Made by a program: the position numbers and the translations under genes
The notes under the pieces: generated by a model
Database searches by the model: none
What the model was told of the DNA's origin: nothing
Seen by the model: the letters and a program-made list of their open reading frames with translations, nothing else
Assembly: GCF_042853465.1 (NCBI RefSeq)
Contig: NZ_AP031497.1
Location: forward strand, 3,844,001-3,908,000
From: Simiduia litorea
Lineage (GTDB): Bacteria > Pseudomonadota > Gammaproteobacteria > Pseudomonadales > Cellvibrionaceae
DNA: 64,000 nt
Reading direction: 5' to 3'
In this document: piece by piece, positions 34,186 to 43,946 of the stretch
Layout of the letters: each line of letters starts with the position of its first letter
Numbering within the stretch: position 1 is the first letter of the stretch

Positions 34186-37100
34186 TTAACGCGCAGGTGT
34201 GGCATCAAACGTTTTAACAATCAGGTTGCCAACGACCAACTCGCCATTGTGATGGAAATCTACCTCTATCACGTTATTGGCTTGTAAGGCACTAACAGGC
34301 ACTGGAATTTCCAGCGTATTGAAGTACTTTTCATTGGCATTGATTTTCGGACCGCGCCAGTCAATCGGCGGAGTTACGGCTACGCCATTAACTTTAAGTG
34401 AATCAATGCTGAGCACACCACCAGCAACATCATCAGGGCCTGGGAACAGCGCCACCGTTAACATTAACTTAGCTTCAGCGTAACCACTGGGGACACTGAC
34501 GTTGTTAACATTAACGGTTTTGGCGCCGCCGTTAACACTGATACGGTGCGGTAAATTGCCACCACTCAGACTGTTACCAAAGTACTTTTTCTCTACCATG
34601 TTTTTGTTTACTGCAATACTGCTTGCCATGGTATAGCGAAGAACAACGGTTGCATCGGCCTCAAGGGTTAAGCTTTTCGGCACCTGCTTCATGTGCTGGC
34701 GGTCAAGATGGGTTTCTTGCTCGCTGTTACTGAAGTGCATACTACGCATTTCTACGTTTTGCAAACTGCCTGCTAAGCCCGCTACATTCAAGTTAACTGT
34801 CGTTGCCTGCGCTTCCAGGTTGTTAATGATCACAAAAAGATCATTGCCATCCACGTAAGACTGCACCTGCACATCGGGATCAGTGGACACTGAATCCACG
34901 CGCGCACCGTCTACATTTGCCCATAACTCGAAGAACTTAATGTAAGACGACCACTGCCAGTTGCCCTTATTTAACTCAGGCTCAGTCAACATGGCGTAGT
35001 GATAACGCGTTGTACAATCGGGTACTGTTTTATAAGCACAACCGCCAGGCAGATAACCCCAAATCGGTTTCGCCGGCGTGAACGGCATAGATTTGATCAC
35101 ATAGTCTGGGCGATCCAAGAATTGCATCAACATTCCGTTAAACGCTTTTAAGTTGGTGATATCGAATCGCTCTTGGTGTGCTTGGCTATCCCAACCACCT
35201 TGCACTGCACCATACTCAGACAAAACAATAGGCTTGCGGTTAGCAAAACCATGTTCATATTGATCGTACCACTCCATCATTTCAAACATCGCGTTCGCAT
35301 GACCACCACGGCGCACCACGGTATTGCCACCGTAGCTAACAGAAGGCCAGTCATAAATGTGCACTGAGTAGAAATCCATGTTGTGGCCCGCTGCATCCAT
35401 AAAGCCTTTCCACATCACATCCCACTGGTACCAATCTTGCGCGCGAGTGTCGTCTACGCTAGTGCGCATGGCATTTTCATAAAACGCTTCCGCTTCCGCT
35501 TCGGCCGCTGGATCACCAGGAACAGTTATCCATTGGTCGTAGGCGTCATCGGCTAAGCGCGATAGGCCATCGCGACGGAAGAAGTCGTGCAGACCCCAGG
35601 TCATACCACCAATCATCGGTGCTTCGTTCCCCAACTTACTGCGAATTTGTTCGGCCACTAAATTGTGGTACTCCCAAATTTGCTCTTGGTTGGTTACCAT
35701 AAATTGACCGGTTTTCATTTTCATATCCGGTTCGTTTATCACTTCCCAATATTTCGGTAGCGGCTCACCAACATAGTTATTCCCGGAGTAACCGAAATAA
35801 TTTGCCATGTACTGGCCCATCCACGCCGCCGAGGACTCGATGGTTTTTGGCTGCCAGTTATGCCAAGTCATGGCGTTCTCATACCAAGACAGAGTTGGAT
35901 AGGTGGGGTGTGGGTTAGTGCCGGCAATCATTTCTGTTTTCGCCGGATCAAAACGACTAAACAAAGGATTGGCCGCATAATCTTCGCGTAGTTCTTTACC
36001 GCGAGTAATCATATAATCCAGATTTGGCCAATTGGGCTTCAATGGATCTTGTGTTGTGTCGGCAAACTTCCAAGTGGCTGAACCATTATCCCGCCCCATG
36101 TAAACATCAAGGGTGTTCACTAAATAATTCAACTTATCGGTGTTACCCAACCAATCGTTTTCGTGCACACCTGAATGCACTGTCATGTGCCGGCTACGAC
36201 CGAAATCAGACACGCCATTGACGGTGTGACGAATGTTGGCGTTAACAGAAATATTTGCCGCAACCGTATTACCTACTTGCGATGCAGAACAGCCTTTTTC
36301 GTTGGCAAACTCTCCAACCGGTGTAGCTGCGCACTGATCAACGCTATTGGCTACGCCGTCGTTATCGGCATCGTTACCCGCGCTTAAAGCACAACCATTG
36401 GCGGTTACGTTGATACCAAAGGGGGTTGCAGGACATTGATCATCTGCATTCAAAACACTGTCGAAATCGTCATCATCGCCACCGCTGCTTTCACAGCCCT
36501 TAGCATCGACAAAAGCACCACTCGCCGTGTTTGGACACAGGTCGAGGTTATCGGTAATACCATCTACATCGGTATCGAGCTGCGAAGGCGAGCAACCCAC
36601 ACCGTTTGCCTGCTCGCCGGCCGGCGTACTGGCACAGGTGTCATTCACATCAGCCACACCATCGCCATCGGCATCCAGCGTTAAATCGGCATCGCCTAAA
36701 CGGGTGAAAGTAATGCGATCAATGTTGAACTGGAAGTCCGCTGTGCCGGCGCCATAAATGCGAATGGTTGCGGCGCCTTGGAACAAATTGAGCTGGCTAC
36801 TGGCTTGAAGGGTATAAAACACATCCCAACCATCGGTAGCTTGACTCACAACAGGCGTGACACTTTTATCGGCAAGCGCGCCCTTATCATCGGTAGCTTT
36901 TAAGCCAACGGCTGCACCAGTGGCATTGCCTGTACCCACATAGTAACTGGCACTGTACAAGCCTGATTTATCCAGCGTGACATAAAACTCAATGTACTCA
37001 CCTGCATTGAAGTAATTCACCGCCAGACCACCATTGATGGGGTAGGTCTGCACTTCACCACCTACCGCCTGATAGTTTTCCGCTTCCAAGACGAAACTAC

Positions 37101-38226
37101 CGGATACCGGGATACTACCTGTAGGAGGCGGCGTTGGCGTCGGCGTCGGCGTTGGCGTTGGTGTCGGTGTTGGCGTCGGCGTCGGCGTTGGTGTCGGTGT
37201 CGGTGTTGGTGTTGGCGTTGGCGTTGGTGTTGGTGTTGGCGTTGGTGTTGGTGTTGGTGTTGGCGTCGGTGTAATTTGCTTGGTCAACACAAAGCGATCC
37301 AAATTCCACTGCCAATCATTTGTGCCGCCACCATATACGCGCACTTGTTGGCTACCGGCCGTTAGCGCGACGGAGCCACCACTTAAGCTTTGGAAATTAT
37401 CCCAGCCATTATTGGGTACATTGGTTTGCGTTTTGGTTACCCAAACGCCGTTTTCTTGCACTTGAAAATGGATGCTGGCGCCACTGGCAACACCGGTGCC
37501 GGCAAACAAGGTGAGGTCGTAATTACCTGCTTGCGCTGGGTTAATGGTGTACTGCGCATAGTCACCCTTGTTCACGTAATTGATGGCCGTAACGCCATTC
37601 ACGGAATAGGTGCTGATTTTATTCGCCTGACCATCGGCAAAGGTTCCACCCACAGCGGTAAAGCTCTCTGCCTGAGTTGTGATTGCCACAGAGGGTGTGG
37701 GTGTTGGTGTTGGCGTGGGTGTAGCAACGGAGGCCAAGGTTAAGGCGTCCAAATTCCACTGCCAATCGTTGGCGCCCGAGCCAACAAGGCGTAACGTCAC
37801 AGTGCCAGCTGGCAGCGTGACTACGCCAGCATCCAACGCTTGGAAGCTATCCCAATTACCAGCGGGTACAGCTTTCTTCACTAAGGAAGTCCAGCTATTA
37901 CCAACTTTAATTTGAAATTCAATTTCGGCGCCTGAAGCGACACCGGTGCCAATAAAATACGTCAATCGGTAATTACCCGCAGCGCCCACCTGCAAGCTGT
38001 AATCGGCGTAATCACCTTTGTTTACATAGTTAATTGCCGTTACGCCATTAACGCTATAGGTGCTTATTTTATTCGCCTGCCCATCCTGATAGGTACCGCC
38101 GACGGCGGTGAAGCCCTCAGCTTCTAAGCGATAATCGGCGGCATGAACGCTAACACTATGTGCCAACCCCAATGTGGCCATGGAAAGGGCCGTGGCTAGC
38201 GCCGTTTTTTTGAAAGGAGTCCTCAT
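34186..38226 (-). CDS. Multimodular GH86 agarase/porphyranase: CBM6-CBM6-linker-CBM6-TSP3-GH86
   Basis: A 1346-residue secreted enzyme. The signal peptide ends near residue 29. CBM6 modules lie at about 31-166, 178-315 and 378-508; the first two share GVTAINYVNKGDYA and WQWNLD motifs. A Thr-Pro linker of about 25 dipeptides (residues about 318-368) separates CBM6-2 and CBM6-3, and a shorter one follows CBM6-1. Four thrombospondin type-3 calcium repeats (DADGDGVADVND and similar, about 515-650) lead to the GH86 domain (about 660-1345), with acid/base in VINEPDMK and nucleophile in VLSEYGAV. The architecture resembles Saccharophagus-type agarases. The enzyme is probably endo-acting on agarose; porphyranase activity is possible. 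It has its own operator (38440) and terminator. Confidence 0.9.
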   Translation of the reverse strand: MRTPFKKTALATALSMATLGLAHSVSVHAADYRLEAEGFTAVGGTYQDGQANKISTYSVNGVTAINYVNKGDYADYSLQVGAAGNYRLTYFIGTGVASGAEIEFQIKVGNSWTSLVKKAVPAGNWDSFQALDAGVVTLPAGTVTLRLVGSGANDWQWNLDALTLASVATPTPTPTPTPSVAITTQAESFTAVGGTFADGQANKISTYSVNGVTAINYVNKGDYAQYTINPAQAGNYDLTLFAGTGVASGASIHFQVQENGVWVTKTQTNVPNNGWDNFQSLSGGSVALTAGSQQVRVYGGGTNDWQWNLDRFVLTKQITPTPTPTPTPTPTPTPTPTPTPTPTPTPTPTPTPTPTPTPTPTPTPTPPPTGSIPVSGSFVLEAENYQAVGGEVQTYPINGGLAVNYFNAGEYIEFYVTLDKSGLYSASYYVGTGNATGAAVGLKATDDKGALADKSVTPVVSQATDGWDVFYTLQASSQLNLFQGAATIRIYGAGTADFQFNIDRITFTRLGDADLTLDADGDGVADVNDTCASTPAGEQANGVGCSPSQLDTDVDGITDNLDLCPNTASGAFVDAKGCESSGGDDDDFDSVLNADDQCPATPFGINVTANGCALSAGNDADNDGVANSVDQCAATPVGEFANEKGCSASQVGNTVAANISVNANIRHTVNGVSDFGRSRHMTVHSGVHENDWLGNTDKLNYLVNTLDVYMGRDNGSATWKFADTTQDPLKPNWPNLDYMITRGKELREDYAANPLFSRFDPAKTEMIAGTNPHPTYPTLSWYENAMTWHNWQPKTIESSAAWMGQYMANYFGYSGNNYVGEPLPKYWEVINEPDMKMKTGQFMVTNQEQIWEYHNLVAEQIRSKLGNEAPMIGGMTWGLHDFFRRDGLSRLADDAYDQWITVPGDPAAEAEAEAFYENAMRTSVDDTRAQDWYQWDVMWKGFMDAAGHNMDFYSVHIYDWPSVSYGGNTVVRRGGHANAMFEMMEWYDQYEHGFANRKPIVLSEYGAVQGGWDSQAHQERFDITNLKAFNGMLMQFLDRPDYVIKSMPFTPAKPIWGYLPGGCAYKTVPDCTTRYHYAMLTEPELNKGNWQWSSYIKFFELWANVDGARVDSVSTDPDVQVQSYVDGNDLFVIINNLEAQATTVNLNVAGLAGSLQNVEMRSMHFSNSEQETHLDRQHMKQVPKSLTLEADATVVLRYTMASSIAVNKNMVEKKYFGNSLSGGNLPHRISVNGGAKTVNVNNVSVPSGYAEAKLMLTVALFPGPDDVAGGVLSIDSLKVNGVAVTPPIDWRGPKINANEKYFNTLEIPVPVSALQANNVIEVDFHHNGELVVGNLIVKTFDATPAR
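37128..37272 (-). repeat. Hexanucleotide repeat encoding the Thr-Pro linker
   Basis: About 24 imperfect GGCGTN-type hexamers on the plus strand encode alternating Thr-Pro on the minus strand. Third-position variation (GGTGTT, GGCGTC) shows it is not freshly expanded. A shorter run is at 37694-37725. Confidence 0.9.
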
Positions 38227-38439
38227 CTTTTTATTGCTCCGAGGGTATGTAGACTTATTGTCTTATTTTTATTTGTACACCCTGCACTTGCGCAAAATGC
38301 TAGCTCTTATCGCATTACCTCCTGCCAACAAAGACCCACGCAGGGCACCTGTGATTCACCAACTCACACACTACAAGCACCCGCATACTCACATATAGAC
38401 GGATTCAGCGTGCAGGCTAGCTCGATATTTATAGCTCAG

Positions 38440-38451
38440 ATTGTAAACAAT
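38440..38451. promoter_or_regulatory. Putative agar-regulon operator, multimodular GH86 gene
   Basis: ATTGTAAACAAT, identical to the copy at 1987 and one base from consensus, lies about 214 bases before the GH86 start. Confidence 0.6.
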
Positions 38452-38798
38452 TAACATTAAATTGTTATCTAAATGACCGTAGAGTCGAAAAATACCAACC
38501 CCCATACAAAGCCGAGGTAAAAAGGAAAACAACGGGGAGAACCAACAAATTGGCGCCATTGAGCACCCGTGCTGCGAGTGATAGCGAGGGGTATTTGCGC
38601 CATTACGATGCGCCACACAGATCTAAGACATCAGTACTAAAAAGTCAAAATGAGAGGCAATAAGCTCAGCGGAATAGAGCAGATGGGAGCAGCGCTGCAA
38701 CAGCTTACGCGTAGGCATAACATTCGCCGATCGAGGCTTAGACGAAAAAGGTAAGCGTGCAAACACGAGCACATTGACCTCGCAAAGCCCTGACTTTT
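38452..38798. other. Intergenic region without recognised genes
   Basis: About 350 bases between the GH86 operator and the end of the IclR gene. No supported gene, repeat or terminator is seen. It marks the change from the agar regulon to the IclR island. Confidence 0.5.
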
Positions 38799-39560
38799 CT
38801 AGCTTACTGACAAACCTAAACGCGCCGAAATGGCTTGCGCAGCCTCAGTGACCGCGGCCACTAACTCACTGCGCTCCAGACGCTTATCCATCACCGAGGT
38901 CAAACAGGATACCGCTAAGGCTGCTACCACCTGCCCGTCGGGTGCGCCGACTATGGCTGCGCAATCGCTAACCCCCTCAGTCAACCGGCTTTGACTTAAT
39001 TCATAGCCTTGTTCGCGCAACGCCAACAACGAACGCTCGGTAACACATTGTTGATCGGCATCGGCCAAGCTCGCTAGTAATTCCCGTCGCTGCGTCTCAG
39101 GACTGTAACCCAACAGCAAGCGCCCAGAGGCGGTGGGCAGTAGAGGAAAGTGCGTGCCTTCGGCAATGGATAAAGACACTGCCCCAGGGCTTGGCACCTG
39201 AACCACCACCATCAGTTGGTTTTGATGGATCATGCTTAGATGACAAGACTGCCCCAAGCGCGAGGCCAAATCTTCCATTAACGGTAATGCCGCCTGACGC
39301 AACAGCGCCACGGGCGCCAACGACCGGCCTAAGCCCAAAAGTTTCAAGGATGAACGGTACTTGCCAGAAATTTCATCGCGCACCAAATAACCACGAGCCT
39401 CAAGCCCGATTAACACCCGATAAATCTCGTTCGGTGTTTTGCCAATGCCGGCAGCAATATCAGCTTGCGAGCGCGGCAGCCGATCACCGGCCAAAAACTC
39501 AAGAATGTCTAAACCCTTATCGAGGGCGGGCACGGCATACTTCGCGATTTTCTCAGCCAC
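38799..39560 (-). CDS. IclR-family transcriptional regulator
   Basis: A 253-residue regulator with an N-terminal winged helix (residues about 8-65: KYAVPALDKGLDILEFLA, then SQADIAAGIGKTPNEIYRVL) and a C-terminal GAF-like IclR effector domain (LPLLPTASGRLLLG, EQGYELSQSRLTEGVSDCAAIV). IclR proteins respond to small acids and aromatics. The start is a GTG at 39560 preceded by GGAGACC; the frame extends to 39650, but those residues would run through the promoter. It is divergent from the island operon, with a large inverted repeat at 39626-39668 as probable operator, so it likely controls genes 39689-45853. Confidence 0.88.
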   Translation of the reverse strand: MAEKIAKYAVPALDKGLDILEFLAGDRLPRSQADIAAGIGKTPNEIYRVLIGLEARGYLVRDEISGKYRSSLKLLGLGRSLAPVALLRQAALPLMEDLASRLGQSCHLSMIHQNQLMVVVQVPSPGAVSLSIAEGTHFPLLPTASGRLLLGYSPETQRRELLASLADADQQCVTERSLLALREQGYELSQSRLTEGVSDCAAIVGAPDGQVVAALAVSCLTSVMDKRLERSELVAAVTEAAQAISARLGLSVS

Positions 39561-39625
39561 GCGGTCTCCAGCTCGGTAACAAGAATGAAGCCCGCATTTA
39601 AGCACAGGTTGACGCTTGGCAATAT

Positions 39626-39668
39626 GTATATTTATACTTGAATGAAACATTTACATATAAATATACAA
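39626..39668. promoter_or_regulatory. Inverted repeat, probable IclR operator
   Basis: TGTATATTTATA (39626-39637) and its exact complement TATAAATATACA (39657-39668) are separated by 19 bases. They sit in the divergent promoter region, each arm itself nearly palindromic. Confidence 0.7.
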
Positions 39669-39688
39669 TTTGGAGTGTCACCTCTCTC

Positions 39689-40843
39689 ATGAGTAACCCA
39701 ACAACCACCCTGCGCGGCATGACCTGGAACCACACCCGAGGCTACACTTCCATCGCCGCCGCCTCGCAGCGTTTCGAAGAACTCAACCCAGGCACTAGCC
39801 TGCAATGGGACAAGCGCTCACTTCAGGCCTTCGCCGATGAGCCTATCGACCAACTCGCCCAGCGCTACGACTTACTCATCATCGATCACCCTTGGACTGG
39901 TTTCGCGGCCGCGCAAAAAGTCATTTTACCCTTTGAGGATTTGCTGCCCGCCGAATTCCTAGCCGACCAAGCCGCCAATGCGGTGGGCGAGTCGCACAAT
40001 TCCTATCGCTACCATAACCAGCAATGGGCGCTGGCTATTGATGCGGCTACACCCGTAGCCTCGGCGCGCACTGATTTGCTCGAACAAGCCGGCGTGAAAA
40101 CGCCAGATACTTGGGCCGAACTGATGGACTTGGCAGGTTCCGGCAAGGTTGCCGTACCGTCTATTCCGCAAGACACACTCATGAACTTTTACATGCTGTG
40201 TTCAACCCTAGGCGAAGACCCGTGCCAAAATGAAGATAAAGTCGTGAGCCGCGACATAGGGGTAGAAGCGCTAGCGATGCTCAAGCAATTATCCGACTTA
40301 TTAGACCGCCGCTGCTTCGACTGGAACCCCATTAAGGTTTACGAAGCCATGAGCCGCAGCGATGACTTCGCCTATTGTCCCTTTGCGTACGGCTACGCCA
40401 ATTATGCCCAAGATGACTATGCAGAGCACCGTTTAGACTTCAGCGACACTGTGCAGCTGACTCCCAATAACCGCTTGCGCACCACCTTGGGCGGCACCGG
40501 CCTAGCCATCTCTGCGCACTGCAAAAACCCAGAGCTCGCGGCACAATTTGCCATGTTTGTGGCAAACCCGGCCTTTCAAAAGAGCTTCTATGTGCAATAC
40601 GGCGGCCAACCAGGGCACCGCAGCGCCTGGACAGACACAGGCGTAAACCAGCGCACCCATAACTACTTCGCCAATACCTTGCCCACCTTAGACCGCGCCT
40701 TTTTACGCCCGCGCTACCACGGGCACATGGCCTTCCAAGATCACAGTGGCGCGCCCATTCGCGAATACTTAATGCACGGTGGCAATGCAACCGCGCTTCT
40801 TGATAGGCTCGACCAACTTTACGTGCAATCGCGCAAGGTGTGA
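39689..40843 (+). CDS. Solute-binding-protein-like protein lacking a signal peptide
   Basis: A 384-residue protein with the fold signature of extracellular solute-binding proteins of ABC sugar transporters (RGMTWNHTRGYTSIAAASQRFEELNP at the start, then LLIIDHPWTG, TPDTWAELMDLA, ALAMLKQLSDL). The N terminus has no signal sequence or lipobox, and the domain starts at residue about 8, so it should stay in the cytoplasm. No permease or ATPase genes are present. It is the first gene of the IclR-controlled operon, 3 bases before a CoA-transferase gene. It could be a ligand-sensing or enzyme-associated protein; this role is unknown. The ATG at 39689 is preferred over 39638, which lies in the operator. 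Confidence 0.75.
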   Translation: MSNPTTTLRGMTWNHTRGYTSIAAASQRFEELNPGTSLQWDKRSLQAFADEPIDQLAQRYDLLIIDHPWTGFAAAQKVILPFEDLLPAEFLADQAANAVGESHNSYRYHNQQWALAIDAATPVASARTDLLEQAGVKTPDTWAELMDLAGSGKVAVPSIPQDTLMNFYMLCSTLGEDPCQNEDKVVSRDIGVEALAMLKQLSDLLDRRCFDWNPIKVYEAMSRSDDFAYCPFAYGYANYAQDDYAEHRLDFSDTVQLTPNNRLRTTLGGTGLAISAHCKNPELAAQFAMFVANPAFQKSFYVQYGGQPGHRSAWTDTGVNQRTHNYFANTLPTLDRAFLRPRYHGHMAFQDHSGAPIREYLMHGGNATALLDRLDQLYVQSRKV

Positions 40844-40846
40844 GTT

Positions 40847-41992
40847 ATGTCATTACCGCTTAAAGGCATTACCGTGCTCGAATTCAGCCAATACTTAGCC
40901 GGCCCTTACGCCGGCTTGCGTTTGGCGGACTTAGGTGCACGGGTCATAAAAATAGAACGCCCCAAAGGCGGTGATGCCTGCCGGCAACTCGCCACCAAAG
41001 ACCTGTGGGTTGATGGCGACAGCCTGCTGTTTCACACCATCAATCGCAACAAAGAATCTTTTTGTGCCGATCTAAAGCAAGCTGAAGATTTAGCGCAAGT
41101 CAAAAAACTCATTGCCAAAGCCGATGTCATCACCCACAACTTTCGCCCCGGCGTGATGGAAAAAATTGGCCTCGATTACGAAGCCGTAAAGGCCATTAAA
41201 CCCGACATTATTTACGCCCAAGTAAGCGGCTATGGCAATACTGGGCCCTGGGTCAATAAACCCGGCCAAGATTTATTGGCGCAGTCCTTATCGGGGGTAA
41301 CTTGGTTAACAGGCGATGTCGAAGGCGGCCCTGTGCCACTCGGCTTAGCCATTGCCGACATGCTCTGCGGCACCCACTTAGGTCAAGGTATTTTGGCCGC
41401 GCTGGTGCGCCGCGCCCGCCATAAGATCGGCGCGAAAGTTGAGGCCAGCTTGCTAGAGTCGATGGTGGATTTTCAATTCGAAGGCCTCACCACCTTTTTA
41501 AACAATGGGCAGCAAGCGCCGCAACGCAGCGCCACCGCCAACGCTCATGCATTACTCGGCGCACCCTACGGTATTTACCAAACCGCCGATGATTACTTGG
41601 CTATTGCCATGGTGGATTTAGCCGACTTGGCCAGCGCGCTCGAGTGTCCAGCTATCGACCTACCCCAAAGCCAAGCCTTCAGCCAACGCGAAACCCTAAA
41701 AGCTAATTTGCAAAAGCATCTATTAAGCCAAAGCACGAGTCACTGGTTAGCGCGATTACGTGCGCGCGGTATCTGGGCCAGCGAAGTATTGAATTACCAG
41801 CAGCTATTAAAGCACCCCGCCTTTGAGGCACTGGCTATGCCACTTACCGTACAAAGGCCGAACCGCACGCGCGTAGTCACTACACGCTGCCCCATCCGCT
41901 TCAATAATCAAACCCTGCGCTCCATAAAAGCCGCACCCGCCTTAGGTGCACATACAAACGCCATTGCCGAGGAATTGCTATGCGACCTTTAG
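40847..41992 (+). CDS. Class III (CaiB/BaiF) CoA-transferase 1
   Basis: A 381-residue family III CoA-transferase. It opens with LPLKGITVLEFSQYLAGPYAGLRLADLGARVIKIERP, followed by DLK, NFRPGVMEKIGLDYE, QVSGYGNTGPW and the catalytic-Asp region LAIADMLCGTHLGQGILAAL. These enzymes move CoA between carboxylic acids. Together with the next gene's closely related protein it probably forms an alpha/beta pair or two isoenzymes. The acid substrate is unknown. The stop overlaps the next start by 13 bases. Confidence 0.88.
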   Translation: MSLPLKGITVLEFSQYLAGPYAGLRLADLGARVIKIERPKGGDACRQLATKDLWVDGDSLLFHTINRNKESFCADLKQAEDLAQVKKLIAKADVITHNFRPGVMEKIGLDYEAVKAIKPDIIYAQVSGYGNTGPWVNKPGQDLLAQSLSGVTWLTGDVEGGPVPLGLAIADMLCGTHLGQGILAALVRRARHKIGAKVEASLLESMVDFQFEGLTTFLNNGQQAPQRSATANAHALLGAPYGIYQTADDYLAIAMVDLADLASALECPAIDLPQSQAFSQRETLKANLQKHLLSQSTSHWLARLRARGIWASEVLNYQQLLKHPAFEALAMPLTVQRPNRTRVVTTRCPIRFNNQTLRSIKAAPALGAHTNAIAEELLCDL

Positions 41993-43128
41993 ATGGGCTT
42001 TTAGTCTTGGATTTTTCGCAATATCTTTCTGGCCCATCGGCAACCTTGCGCTTGGCAGACCTTGGCGCGCGGGTGATAAAAATTGAGAAACCTGGCGGCG
42101 ACGACTGTCGCCAAGTCTACTTATCCGATTGTGTTTTAGACGCCGAGTCCACACTTTTTCACGCTATTAATCGCGACAAAGAATCCCTATGCGTGGATCT
42201 CAAACAACCCGATCAACGCGAGGCACTGAACACTTTAATTGCCCGCGCCGACATACTTGTGTGTAACTTTCGCCCAGGCGTTATGCAGCGCTTAGGTTTA
42301 AGTTACTCACAAGTAAACGCGATTAATCCGCGCATTGTTTACGGCGAAATTAGCGGCTACGGCCCAACCGGCCCCTGGGTAAATCGCCCCGGTCAAGATT
42401 TGTTATTACAAGCTGTGTCTGGGTTGACCACTTTATCGGGCAACCGCGATGACGGCCCCGTAGCCATGGGCGTGCCTGTGGCAGACATTTATACGGGTGC
42501 GCAATTGGTGCAGGGCATTCTCGCGGCGATATTTGAACGAGAATTCACAGGCCTCGGTAGCCTCGTGCAAATTAGCATGCTCGAGGCCATGATGGATTTC
42601 CAATTCGAGCCTCTCACCATCGCCTTAACCGACCCCAGTCAACGCATAGAGCGCGCAGGTAATCACGGCGCCCACGCACTGGTGGCCGGGGCTTATGGAT
42701 TGTATGAAAGCAGCGACGGCTGGCTAGCCATTTCTATGGGGCGCATCAGTGATTTGGCGCGTCTTTTAGAGTGCTCGGCGCTTGAGCCCTTTACCGACCA
42801 AAAGCTCGCATTCACCGCGCGCGATGACATTAAATTGGTTTTAGCCGCACACTTAAAAACTGCCAGCACTCAACACTGGCTAAGCCTGCTTGAACCTGCG
42901 GACATTTGGTGTGCCGAGGTACTGGATTGGCCGCAGCTTATGGCACACGAAGGTTTTAAAGCCCTCGATATGCTGCAAAGCCTGCCCTTGGGCAGCGGTC
43001 ACATGACCACAAGTCGCTGCCCCATTCGCATCGACGATGAATTGCTTTGGGGTAAAACAGCAGCGCCACGTGTCGATCAACACGGCCAAGCGCTGCGCCA
43101 AGAATTTAACCTACGGGCGTTAACATGA
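41980..43128 (+). CDS. Class III (CaiB/BaiF) CoA-transferase 2
   Basis: A 382-residue paralogue of the preceding protein with the same landmarks: LLVLDFSQYLSGPSATLRLADLGARVIKIEKP, NFRPGVMQRLGLSYS, EISGYGPTGPW and VPVADIYTGAQLVQGILAAI. The two align over their full length, indicating local duplication. The 13-base overlap with the upstream gene and 4-base overlap with the enoyl-CoA hydratase gene show tight translational coupling. It may form a heterodimer with its neighbour, or supply a second acid specificity (inference). Confidence 0.88.
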   Translation: MRPLDGLLVLDFSQYLSGPSATLRLADLGARVIKIEKPGGDDCRQVYLSDCVLDAESTLFHAINRDKESLCVDLKQPDQREALNTLIARADILVCNFRPGVMQRLGLSYSQVNAINPRIVYGEISGYGPTGPWVNRPGQDLLLQAVSGLTTLSGNRDDGPVAMGVPVADIYTGAQLVQGILAAIFEREFTGLGSLVQISMLEAMMDFQFEPLTIALTDPSQRIERAGNHGAHALVAGAYGLYESSDGWLAISMGRISDLARLLECSALEPFTDQKLAFTARDDIKLVLAAHLKTASTQHWLSLLEPADIWCAEVLDWPQLMAHEGFKALDMLQSLPLGSGHMTTSRCPIRIDDELLWGKTAAPRVDQHGQALRQEFNLRALT

Positions 43129-43901
43129 GTGATGTAACCTGCAGCAAAAACAGAGGGGTTGCCACAGTGCGCTTACACCGCGCACCGGCCAATGCCTATC
43201 AAGAAACATTTCTGTCTACCATTGGCGAAACACTGGCGAGCCTCGAAGCAGACAACGAAATTCGCGTGGTCATATTAGAAAGTGGTTTAGAAAAATTTTT
43301 CTGTGCCGGCGCCGACATTGCTGTATTTCAAAGTAATAGCGTGGCGCAAAATTTAGCCCTAGTCGCACAAGCGCGTCGCAATGCCGCAGCCATCGAAAAC
43401 AGTAACAAAATTATTATCGCAAAAATTGCCGGCCACTGCTTAGGCGGCGGCTTAGAGATTGCACTGGCTTGTGATTTCGTTATGGCCGCCAGAGGTAATT
43501 ACCGACTGGGCCTGCCGGAAATTAAATTAGGCTTAATACCGGGCAATGGCGGCACACAGCGCCTCGTGCGTCGCACAGGGCTGGCCGCCGCCATGGAACT
43601 GTTAACTACCGGCAACAGTATTGATCCAGAGCGAGCACAACAGCTTGGCCTTATTGATCAACTCATTGCCGCGGATGCTCTCGAGCAACTGTGCCAAAAT
43701 TTTGCCGAGCAGATTGCACAAGCACCAGGTCTCGCCTTGGCCGCCAGCAAAAAGGCTCTGCGCATGGGAGCCTCGCTTAGCCTAGAAAAAGGCCTAGCGC
43801 TAGAAGCGGAATTAGCCGACAGCCTATATGAAACTGCCGACGCCAAAGAAGGCCTGCAAGCGTTCATTGAAAAACGGGCACCAGTATTTAACAAACACTA
43901 A
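43125..43901 (+). CDS. Enoyl-CoA hydratase/isomerase (crotonase family)
   Basis: A 258-residue crotonase. It has the first oxyanion-hole region KFFCAGADIAVF, GHCLGGGLEIALACDFVMAA, and LPEIKLGLIPGNGGTQRLVRR carrying the conserved catalytic Glu. It would hydrate or isomerise an unsaturated acyl-CoA made by the adjacent CoA-transferases. The start overlaps the upstream gene by 4 bases. The C-terminal trimerisation helix is complete, so the gene looks intact. Confidence 0.88.
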   Translation: MSDVTCSKNRGVATVRLHRAPANAYQETFLSTIGETLASLEADNEIRVVILESGLEKFFCAGADIAVFQSNSVAQNLALVAQARRNAAAIENSNKIIIAKIAGHCLGGGLEIALACDFVMAARGNYRLGLPEIKLGLIPGNGGTQRLVRRTGLAAAMELLTTGNSIDPERAQQLGLIDQLIAADALEQLCQNFAEQIAQAPGLALAASKKALRMGASLSLEKGLALEAELADSLYETADAKEGLQAFIEKRAPVFNKH

Positions 43902-43946
43902 ACACATTAGAAAAAAAATCGAAAAATAATGATATCAGGAGGCCAC

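Noticed and set aside
37128..37272. Repeat tract considered as CRISPR or variable-number tandem array outside genes
   Set aside because: It is in frame inside the GH86 gene and encodes a linker.
37115..37315. Asn-Thr/Asp-Ala repeat frame opposite the Thr-Pro linker
   Set aside because: A simple frame shift of the linker repeat, not a gene.
39689..40843. Annotation as a periplasmic ABC sugar-binding protein
   Set aside because: No signal peptide or lipobox, and no permease or ATPase gene nearby.
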